Assembly (NCBI GenBank): GCA_946479205.1
Contig: CAMLFJ010000155.1
Span: 1 to 7,364, forward strand
Length of the DNA stretch: 7,364 nucleotides
Reading direction: 5' to 3'
Source: an uncultured bacterium
GTDB taxonomy: Bacteria > Methylomirabilota > Methylomirabilia > Rokubacteriales > CSP1-6
Shown here: piece by piece, positions 1 to 5,431 of the stretch
Layout: each line of letters begins with the position of its first letter
Numbering within the stretch: the first letter of the stretch is position 1
Position numbers and translations under genes: made by a program
Notes under the pieces: model-generated
What the model was told of the DNA's origin: nothing
Seen by the model: only the letters and a program-made list of their open reading frames with translations
Database searches by the model: none

Positions 1-857
1 CCATCACGCGGCCCGAGAACGTGGCCATGTGCAAGATCCTCGAGATCGAGGTCGAGGCGATCGACGCGGCCGCGCTCGATCAGTTCGACCGCGTCGCCAT
101 GGTGGACGTGCAGCCCTCGTTCCTGGAGGAGGAGCGGCACTTCGGCGAGGTGGACCTGGTCATCGACCACCATCCCGTCGAGCAGCCGATCCGGGCGCGC
201 ATCAAGGACGTGCGCCCGTCCTACGGGGCCACCTCCACGATCATGGTCGAGTACCTGCGCGCGGCGGACGTCAAGATCACCCAGCGGCTGGCCACCGCCC
301 TGCTGTACGGCATCAAGTCCGACACCCTCGGCCTCGAGCGCGGCGGGACGAAGGCCGACCTCGAGGCCTTCACGTATCTCTACCTGCTCGCCAACCACAA
401 CGCGCTCCGACGCATCGAGCGGCCCGAGCTGTCCCCGGAGGCCCTGGACGTCCTCGCCCGGGGCCTGGCCAAGCGGCGCGTGGTGCAGGGCGTGTTCTTC
501 TCGCACCTGGGCCGGGTCGCCACCGTGGATCTCATCCCCCAGTTCGCCGACTTCGGGCTGCAGGCCGAGGGCGTCCAGTGGTCCGTGGTCTCCGGCGTGG
601 TGGACGACGAGGTGCACATCTCCGTCCGCAACGTGGGCTACGTGCGGAGCGCGGGCGACGTGACCCGCGCCGCGTTCGGCGAGCTCGGCATGGCGGGCGG
701 GCACCGGACCATGGCCAAGGCGGTGTTCCCCCTGCGCCAGCTCGGCCGCGGGGCGGGCGACCCGGCCGCGAGCGGCGCCTGCCAGGAGCGCATCATCGAG
801 CGCTTCGTCCGCGCGCTCGGAGGCAGCGCCAAGGCGCCGGAGGGCAGCCCGTCATGA
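1..857 (+). CDS. DHH/DHHA1 family phosphoesterase, 5'-truncated by the window edge
   Basis: Cytoplasmic metal-dependent phosphoesterase of the DHH superfamily; NrnA-like enzymes of this type degrade short oligoribonucleotides or pAp, and relatives cleave cyclic dinucleotides. The frame is open from base 3 with no stop before the edge, so the true start and the first metal-binding motif (normally DPDA-like) lie upstream; the GTG at 21 and ATG at 27 are not credible starts. Visible parts: a metal-ligand Asp in the AMVDVQP strand, the name-giving Asp-His-His at 165-173, the SYGATSTIM segment, then a linker and a C-terminal DHHA1 domain with the Gly-Gly-His substrate-binding motif at 696-704 (MAGGHRTMA). 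The stop codon overlaps the next start as ATGA. The family call is secure; the substrate (nanoRNA, pAp or c-di-AMP/pApA) cannot be read from this part, and an upstream fused domain cannot be excluded. Confidence 0.9.
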   Translation, partial: ITRPENVAMCKILEIEVEAIDAAALDQFDRVAMVDVQPSFLEEERHFGEVDLVIDHHPVEQPIRARIKDVRPSYGATSTIMVEYLRAADVKITQRLATALLYGIKSDTLGLERGGTKADLEAFTYLYLLANHNALRRIERPELSPEALDVLARGLAKRRVVQGVFFSHLGRVATVDLIPQFADFGLQAEGVQWSVVSGVVDDEVHISVRNVGYVRSAGDVTRAAFGELGMAGGHRTMAKAVFPLRQLGRGAGDPAASGACQERIIERFVRALGGSAKAPEGSPS

Positions 858-1171
858 TCGTCATCTACCTGCTGATGGCCGTGCTGGGGAGCGCGGCCAC
901 GATCTTCGCGCTGCAGAATCGTTACCCGGTCGAGATCTCGTTCCTGACCTGGAGCGTGCAGGGCATGCCCCTGGCCCTGGTCATCCTGCTCTCGCTGCTG
1001 CTCGGGATCGTGTTCACCTCGCTGAGCGGGCTCGTCAAGATCCTGAAGCTCAAGTACCGGATCCGCCAGCTCGAGACGCAGGTCTCGCAGCTCATCGCCG
1101 CGCAGACGCCCCCGTCGTCCACGTCACCCTCACCGCCCCGCGCGCCCCAGGGCCCCTCGCTGCCCGCGTAG
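854..1171 (+). CDS. LapA-type (DUF1049) small inner-membrane protein
   Basis: A 105-residue protein with the layout of the LapA/DUF1049 family. A first membrane helix (about residues 2-20) ends in the family hallmark FALQN, followed by a short polar loop with PVEISFLTW. A second helix (about 38-62) leads into a basic, coiled-coil-like segment (about 65-85, KYRIRQLETQVSQL) and a Pro/Ser-rich tail. In enterobacteria LapA works with LapB in controlling lipopolysaccharide synthesis. In other phyla the role of the family is unclear, and no lapB-like gene is visible here. The start is the ATG that overlaps the DHH stop (ATGA), with GGAGGG at 839-844 nine bases upstream, so translation is probably coupled to the DHH gene. 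The family assignment is firm; any link to lipopolysaccharide in this organism is inference. Confidence 0.88.
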   Translation: MIVIYLLMAVLGSAATIFALQNRYPVEISFLTWSVQGMPLALVILLSLLLGIVFTSLSGLVKILKLKYRIRQLETQVSQLIAAQTPPSSTSPSPPRAPQGPSLPA

Positions 1172-1180
1172 GACCGTCTC

Positions 1181-2527
1181 ATGGCTGAGGCCGCCCGGCT
1201 CACCGACACCGTCCGCGATCTCCTGGAGTCGGGGCGGCGCGAGCGCCTGAGCCAGGTGCTCGAGGATGCCCACGCCGCCGACATCGCAGCCGCGCTGCGG
1301 GACCTCACCCTGCCCGACCAGGTGACACTCTTCCGGCTGCTCGGGCGCGAGTCGGCCGGCGCGGTGCTCGCCGAGCTGGACGACCAGCCCCTGCACGAAC
1401 TGGCCCGCGCCCTCGACGAGGGGGAGATCTCGAGCATCCTCGACCGCATGAGGCCGGACGACGCGGCCCAGGTCATCGAGGACCTCCCCGCGGAGCAGAT
1501 CGAGAAGGTCCTGGACCTGATGAAGGAGGAGAAGTCCGAAGAGGTCCAGGAGATCCTGGAGCACGGCGAGAAGACGGCGGGCCGGCTCATGTCGCCGGAC
1601 TTCCTCGCGGTCCACGAGCACCTCACCGTGGCCCAGGCCATCGAGCAGGTGCGGAAGTCGCCGGTGGCCGAGACCGCCTCCACTCTCTACGTGGTGGACG
1701 ACCACGAGCACCTGGTCGGCAGCCTGCCCTGGCGCCGCCTGGTCACCGCCGATCCGGCGGCACCGATCCGCTTCCTCCGCCAGGACGAGCCGGTCCGAGT
1801 GACCGCAGACATGGACCAGGAAGAGGTCGCCCGCCTCGTGGCCAAGTACGACCTGGTGGCCGTCCCGGTGGTGGGCGCCGACCATCGGCTGCTGGGGGTC
1901 ATCACGGTCGACGACGTCATCGACGTCATCCGGGAGGAGGCCACGGAGGACATCCAGCGCCTCGGCGGCGCGGCCGGCGACGAGACCGTGCTTGACCCGG
2001 CCCGGACCGTGTTCCCCAAGCGCCTGGTCTGGCTCCTGATCAACCTGGGCACCGCCATCCTGGCCGCCTCGGTCATCGGCCTGTTCGAGGAGTCCATCCG
2101 GGAGCTCGCCCTTCTGGCCATCTTCATGCCCATCGTGGCCTCGATGGGCGGGATCGGCACCACCCAGACCGCCACCGTGGTGGTGCGTGGGCTGGCCCTG
2201 GGCGACATGACCACGGCGCATCTCTGGCGGGTGGTCGGCAAGGAGACCACCCTGGCCTTGACCATCGGGCTGGCCAATGGGCTGGTCATGGCCGGGATCG
2301 CCTACGTCTGGAAAGGACAGGCCCTCCTGGCCGGTATCATCGCCGTCGCCATGACCCTCAACATGGTGGTTGCGGCCGTCGTCGGGGTGCTCATCCCCCT
2401 GCTGCTGAAGAGCTTTCGGGTGGACCCGGCCATCGCCTCCAGCGTGATCATCACGACCTTCACCGACGTCTTCGGCTTCTTCTCCTTCCTCGGGCTGGCC
2501 ACCCTCCTGATCCGCTTCCTGCACTAG
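1181..2527 (+). CDS. mgtE: MgtE family magnesium channel/transporter
   Basis: A complete 448-residue MgtE, close to the usual family length, which forms a homodimeric inner-membrane Mg2+ channel gated by cytoplasmic Mg2+. Order of parts: an acidic helical N domain (about residues 5-135), two CBS domains (about 137-198 and 200-258, the second followed by EEATEDIQRLGG, the usual linker to the pore), a connecting helix, then five membrane helices (about 283-303, 305-335, 355-376, 381-409, 418-446). The pore-family motif is MGGIGTTQT (322-330) followed by VVVRGLALGD, the Gly-Gly-Ile version seen in many bacterial MgtEs. Asp429 in FTDVFGFF aligns with the Mg2+-coordinating Asp432 of the Thermus thermophilus channel, so the protein looks functional. 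It lies nine bases after the LapA-type gene with only a weak ribosome site (GGA at 1171-1173) and is probably in the same operon. There is no room upstream for a dedicated Mg2+ riboswitch. Confidence 0.95.
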   Translation: MAEAARLTDTVRDLLESGRRERLSQVLEDAHAADIAAALRDLTLPDQVTLFRLLGRESAGAVLAELDDQPLHELARALDEGEISSILDRMRPDDAAQVIEDLPAEQIEKVLDLMKEEKSEEVQEILEHGEKTAGRLMSPDFLAVHEHLTVAQAIEQVRKSPVAETASTLYVVDDHEHLVGSLPWRRLVTADPAAPIRFLRQDEPVRVTADMDQEEVARLVAKYDLVAVPVVGADHRLLGVITVDDVIDVIREEATEDIQRLGGAAGDETVLDPARTVFPKRLVWLLINLGTAILAASVIGLFEESIRELALLAIFMPIVASMGGIGTTQTATVVVRGLALGDMTTAHLWRVVGKETTLALTIGLANGLVMAGIAYVWKGQALLAGIIAVAMTLNMVVAAVVGVLIPLLLKSFRVDPAIASSVIITTFTDVFGFFSFLGLATLLIRFLH

Positions 2528-2541
2528 CCGGCCGCATGCCC

Positions 2542-2571
2542 GGGTAACTTTTACCCCGCGGGCGTGTAAAA
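2542..2571. repeat. Overlapping inverted repeats just downstream of mgtE
   Basis: GGGTAA (2542-2547) and TTACCC (2551-2556) form a perfect six-base inverted repeat around CTT. TTTTAC (2549-2554) also pairs with GTAAAA (2566-2571), enclosing the palindrome CCCGCGGG (2555-2562). The two stems share bases and are mutually exclusive. No T-run follows, so this is not a textbook intrinsic terminator. It may be a protein-binding site, a weak terminator or a 3'-end stabilising structure. The repeats are directly visible; their role is not known. Confidence 0.55.
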
Positions 2572-2628
2572 ACGAAGCAAACCGCTACCCTTCGATGACC
2601 CCGCAAGAATTTCCGGCGTCGGACTAGC

Positions 2629-2638
2629 TGATTAATCA
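2629..2638. promoter_or_regulatory. Perfect palindrome TGATTAATCA, possible operator
   Basis: A ten-base perfect palindrome, AT-rich against a GC-rich background, lies about 50 bases upstream of the sigma-54-like promoter. Dyad sites in this position can bind dimeric regulators, including enhancer-binding proteins of sigma-54 promoters, but I match it to no named regulator. A palindrome of this length can arise by chance. Confidence 0.35.
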
Positions 2639-2679
2639 CAACTTCTGGTACAGTCGGGCGCCCTCGGCAGTGACGCGCT

Positions 2680-2696
2680 CTGGCATGGCGGTTGCG
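2680..2696 (+). promoter_or_regulatory. Candidate sigma-54 (RpoN) promoter for the glycan block
   Basis: CTGGCATG-GCGG-TTGCG matches the -24/-12 consensus (YTGGCACG-N4-TTGC) with one change in the first box (CACG to CATG). The invariant GG (2682-2683) and GC (2694-2695) are separated by exactly ten bases, as required. It lies in the only long non-coding gap, on the correct strand, upstream of the hydrolase-glycosyltransferase gene. Transcription would begin near 2706, leaving a leader of about 160 bases. If real, expression would depend on RpoN and an ATP-driven activator. The match is visible; use in the cell is inferred. Confidence 0.5.
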
Positions 2697-2708
2697 ATGG
2701 TCAGGTCT

Positions 2709-2739
2709 CGGAGAATGCCTGAGGTTTCGGGCACCTCCG
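2709..2739 (+). promoter_or_regulatory. Potential hairpin at the start of the predicted leader transcript
   Basis: CGGAG (2709-2713) pairs with CTCCG (2735-2739). After a small internal loop (AA opposite C), TGCC (2716-2719) pairs with GGCA (2730-2733), with a possible T-G wobble closing an eight-base loop. It falls just after the transcription start expected from the sigma-54-like promoter. It could stabilise the 5' end or belong to a larger leader structure. It matches no riboswitch class that I recognise. Confidence 0.4.
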
Positions 2740-2828
2740 TACCCGGCGCTCGGCGTGGACCCGCTCCCCAGCTTCTTGGTTTTCGCTACAGGCGCAACCC
2801 ACCGAGCGTCTTGAAACGACCACAATCA

Positions 2829-2851
2829 TGGGCTCCCCGTGGGGGTGCCCA
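2829..2851 (+). promoter_or_regulatory. GC-rich hairpin abutting the Shine-Dalgarno sequence
   Basis: TGGGC (2829-2833) pairs with GCCCA (2847-2851), and CCCC (2835-2838) pairs with GGGG (2842-2845) around a three-base loop, with one T-T mismatch between the two stem parts. The stem ends on the first base of AAGGAGG (2851-2857). The in-frame ATG at 2828 is mostly buried in this stem, which further argues against it as the start. The hairpin could keep the ribosome site exposed. Alternatively CTCC (2833-2836) could pair with GGAG (2853-2856) and mask it. Confidence 0.45.
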
Positions 2852-2857
2852 AGGAGG
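2851..2857 (+). promoter_or_regulatory. Strong ribosome binding site that sets the start at GTG 2867
   Basis: AAGGAGG is a near-perfect Shine-Dalgarno sequence nine bases before GTG 2867, which is in frame with the long open frame. The in-frame ATG at 2828 lies upstream of this site and has no ribosome site of its own, so the GTG is preferred. This removes 13 residues of poor-quality sequence from the N-terminus. Confidence 0.85.
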
Positions 2858-2866
2858 ATTGGGACC

Positions 2867-5431
2867 GTGAGGCTCGATACGACATCGCGCGCCATCCGGC
2901 GCGCGCAGCCCGCCGGCTCCCGCGCCCGGCTGGAAGTTCGCGGGAAGTTCTTCTTCGCTGGAGATGAAAAGGTTCCGCTCCGGGGCGTCACGTACGGCCC
3001 CTTTGCCCCGGACGCTGACGGCTATAGATATCCCGCCCCCCAGATCGTCGAGCGGGACTTCGCCCTGATGACCGAGCTGGGGGCCAACTGCCTCCGGCTC
3101 TTCACCCCCCCGCCCCGCTGGCTGCTCGACATGGCCGCAGCGCGGAAGCTCTGGGTCCTGGTCGGAATCCCGTGGGCGGAGCACATCTGCTTCCTCGACT
3201 CGGAGGAGATCTCGGACTCCGTCCGACGCACGGTCACGGACGTGGTGGAGGCCTGCCGAGATCACCCGGCGGTGGGAGCCTTCCTGGTCGGCAACGAGAT
3301 CCCGTCGGACATCGTGCGCTGGTACGGTCCGCGGCGGATCACCGGCTTCCTCCGCGAGCTGGTCGACCTGATCAAGCGGATCGAGCCGACCGCGCTGGTC
3401 GGTTACGCCAACTACCCGTCCACCGAGTATCTCGAGACCGACTTCACCGATTTCCTCGCCTTCAACGTCTACCTGCACTCGGAGCCCGAGTTCCGGAAGT
3501 ATCTCTCGCGGCTGCACACGCTGGCGGGCGACCGGCCTCTGGTGCTCACCGAGTTCGGGATCGACTCGATCCGCGAGGGAGAGGTCGTCCAGGCCCAGAT
3601 CCTGTCGTGGCAGGTACACACCGCGCTCGAGATGGGGGCGGCGGGCACCGTGGTCTTCTCGTTCACCGACGAGTGGCACACCGGCGGCTCCGACATCGCC
3701 GACTGGGCATTCGGGCTCGTGGACCGCGAGCGGCGCAAGAAGCCGGCCTTCCGGGCGGTGCAGCGCTGGTACGCGACACCGGGGCTCCCCGCGCTGTCCG
3801 AGTACCCGAAGGTGTCGGTGGTCATCTGCGCCTACAACGCGGAGCCGACCATGGAGGCCTGTCTCGAATCGCTCCGCAACCTCCGCTATCCCGCCTTCGA
3901 GGTCGTGGTGGTGGACGACGGCTCCAAGGACCGCACCGGCGCCATCGCGGACAGCTTCGAGGGCATCCACGTCATCCACCAGGAGAACAAGGGGCTGAGC
4001 GCCGCGCGCAACGTCGGCATCGCGGCCTCGCTCGGCGAGATCGTCGCCTTCACCGACTCGGACTGCGTGGTGGATCCGGATTGGCTGCACTACCTGGTCG
4101 CGACGTTCCTCCAGACCGGGCTGCCCGCGGTGGGCGGGCCCAACCTGCCGCCGTCGGAAGACTCGATGGTGGCCGCGTGCGTGGCCGCCTCGCCGGGCGG
4201 GCCGCTCGAGGTGCTGCTCGACGACGTGGAGGCCGAGCACATCCCCGGCTGCAACATGGCCTTCCGGCGCGAGGTCCTGGACGAGATCGGCGGCTTCGAT
4301 CCGATCTACCGCTCGGCGGGGGACGACGTGGACGTGTGCTGGCGGCTTCAAGATCGCGGCTACCGGATCGGATTCAGCCCGGCCGCCATGGTCTGGCACT
4401 TCCGGCGCAATACCATGAAGGCCTACATCGGCCAGCAGAAGGGCTACGGCAAGGCGGAGGCCCTGCTCTACTTCCGCCATCCGCAGCGGTTCAACGCGCT
4501 GGGCTACTCGCGCTGGCGCGGGCGGATCTACGGCGGCATCTCCGCCCTCTTCTCCCTGCGCCGGCCCATCATCTATGGGGGCATCTTCGGCCGCGGTCTC
4601 TTCCAGACCCTCTACCAGCCACCCTCCACCGTGCTCTCCCACCTGCCCTTCACGCTCGAGTGGAACCTGGTCGGGGCGCTGCTCCTGGCCTACGGGGCCA
4701 TGCGCGGCGGCTGGGGGTGGCTCGGCGCGGCACCGGTCGCGCTCTCGTGGGCCTGCTGCCTCTGGGCCGCGATGCGCGCGCGGGTGGATCCGATGGCGGA
4801 CGGGCTGCGGGGCCGGCTGCTCATCGCGGTCCTGACCTACTTCGGGCCGCTCCTCCGCTCGTTCGAGCGCTACCGCTGGTGGGTGCGCGGGCTCACCGCG
4901 GCGGAGCCCTCGGACTCCGAGCGGCCCATGCAGGGGCTGCCCTGGTCGTGGCGGGAGCGCGCGTTTTCGGCCTCGTTCTGGACCGAGGACGGCCTCGAGA
5001 AGGAGACCATCCTGCACGGCCTCGTGGACGTGCTGGCGCAGCGGAAATACTTCGTGCTGGTGGACCAGGGCTGGAGCGACTGGGACCTCGAGGCGCACGG
5101 CGGGGTCTGGTCGCGCGGCCGGATCAAGGTGTGCACCGAGAACCACGGCGGCGAGCGCCGAGTGCTGAGAGTGAAGTGCGCGCTCCGGATCTCGCGTCTG
5201 GCCCGCGGGGTCCTCGCGTCCGCGGCGGTGATGGCGGGCGTCGGCCTGACGCTCGGCCTGCCCATGGTCGTCGCGGTGGGGGTGGCCGCCGGCCTGGGGA
5301 CCGGCGCGGGGCTGCTCCGCGAGGCGGTCGGGCTCGGGCGCACGCTCTACGACGCGCTTCACGACGTGGCACGGCGCGCGCGGTTGCACTACGCGCCCCC
5401 GCTCGACGTGCGTGGCGCCTTGGTGAAGTGA
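2867..5431 (+). CDS. Fused glycoside hydrolase-like TIM barrel / family 2 glycosyltransferase membrane protein
   Basis: An 854-residue protein starting at GTG 2867, with no signal peptide. Residues about 21-303 form a clan GH-A-like TIM barrel (GH2/GH5-type; family not assignable by eye). The general acid/base is Glu144, preceded by Asn143, in LVGNEIP; the nucleophile is Glu229 in VLTEFGIDS; and DEWHTGG (268-274) follows near strand 8. Both catalytic glutamates are present, so a retaining hydrolase or transglycosylase is plausible. After a ten-residue linker comes a GT2 (GT-A) domain (about 314-545) with VSVVICAYN, VVVDDGS, the DSD metal motif (397-399), GCNMAFRR, and GDDVDVCWRL with Asp487 as likely base. 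No QxxRW motif follows, so it differs from cellulose-synthase-like processive enzymes. Hydrophobic stretches at about 597-665 suggest membrane anchoring. Residues about 690-780 form an unrecognised Trp-rich module, followed by a hydrophobic pair (about 782-818) and a basic tail. The stop overlaps the exporter start (GTGA). Domain calls are firm; donor, acceptor and product are unknown. Confidence 0.9.
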   Translation: MRLDTTSRAIRRAQPAGSRARLEVRGKFFFAGDEKVPLRGVTYGPFAPDADGYRYPAPQIVERDFALMTELGANCLRLFTPPPRWLLDMAAARKLWVLVGIPWAEHICFLDSEEISDSVRRTVTDVVEACRDHPAVGAFLVGNEIPSDIVRWYGPRRITGFLRELVDLIKRIEPTALVGYANYPSTEYLETDFTDFLAFNVYLHSEPEFRKYLSRLHTLAGDRPLVLTEFGIDSIREGEVVQAQILSWQVHTALEMGAAGTVVFSFTDEWHTGGSDIADWAFGLVDRERRKKPAFRAVQRWYATPGLPALSEYPKVSVVICAYNAEPTMEACLESLRNLRYPAFEVVVVDDGSKDRTGAIADSFEGIHVIHQENKGLSAARNVGIAASLGEIVAFTDSDCVVDPDWLHYLVATFLQTGLPAVGGPNLPPSEDSMVAACVAASPGGPLEVLLDDVEAEHIPGCNMAFRREVLDEIGGFDPIYRSAGDDVDVCWRLQDRGYRIGFSPAAMVWHFRRNTMKAYIGQQKGYGKAEALLYFRHPQRFNALGYSRWRGRIYGGISALFSLRRPIIYGGIFGRGLFQTLYQPPSTVLSHLPFTLEWNLVGALLLAYGAMRGGWGWLGAAPVALSWACCLWAAMRARVDPMADGLRGRLLIAVLTYFGPLLRSFERYRWWVRGLTAAEPSDSERPMQGLPWSWRERAFSASFWTEDGLEKETILHGLVDVLAQRKYFVLVDQGWSDWDLEAHGGVWSRGRIKVCTENHGGERRVLRVKCALRISRLARGVLASAAVMAGVGLTLGLPMVVAVGVAAGLGTGAGLLREAVGLGRTLYDALHDVARRARLHYAPPLDVRGALVK

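Larger units (their letters stand above)
2528..2866. other. Intergenic region between mgtE and the glycan gene block
   Basis: This 339-base stretch has no convincing gene. A 66-codon frame starting at GTG 2670 has no ribosome site, has unremarkable composition and runs across the predicted promoter, so it is not called. The region carries more A/T than the flanking genes and holds inverted repeats (2542-2571), a palindrome (2629-2638), a sigma-54-like promoter (2680-2696), two potential leader hairpins (2709-2739 and 2829-2851) and the ribosome binding site of the next gene. I see no standard intrinsic terminator with a T-run after mgtE, so termination there may be Rho-dependent or incomplete. 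Confidence 0.75.

Noticed and set aside
1913..1930. Tandem GACGTCATC GACGTCATC
   Set aside because: It encodes a normal Asp-Val-Ile repeat in the MgtE CBS domain, so the repetition is explained by protein sequence.
1130..2524. Long minus-strand open frame opposite mgtE
   Set aside because: Shadow rich in Asp, Gly and His with no domain signature. MgtE on the plus strand is unambiguous.
2542..2571. Intrinsic terminator after mgtE
   Set aside because: Stems are present but no T-run follows on the plus strand, so it is reported only as inverted repeats.
2828..2866. ATG 2828 as start of the fusion protein
   Set aside because: It has no ribosome site and is buried in a GC-rich hairpin. It would add 13 unlikely residues, while AAGGAGG is ideally placed for GTG 2867.
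2670..2870. Possible 66-codon gene in the spacer
   Set aside because: It has no Shine-Dalgarno sequence before GTG 2670, shows no family resemblance, and overlaps both the candidate promoter and the next gene's start.
5367..5388. TGGCACG followed by TTGCA, a second sigma-54-like pair before the exporter gene
   Set aside because: The GG and GC are 16 bases apart instead of ten, and the site lies inside coding sequence.
2786..5389. Very long open frame on the minus strand opposite the hydrolase-glycosyltransferase gene
   Set aside because: Its composition is Arg/Pro/His/Glu-rich with no recognisable domain, as expected for an antisense shadow of a high-GC gene. The plus-strand gene carries clear catalytic motifs and a strong ribosome site.
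3172..5427. Upstream extension of the ABC exporter frame to 3172
   Set aside because: The extension is low-complexity Arg/Gly/Ala/Pro sequence overlapping the fusion gene in another frame. The exporter proper begins at GTG 5428, giving a normal 595-residue length.
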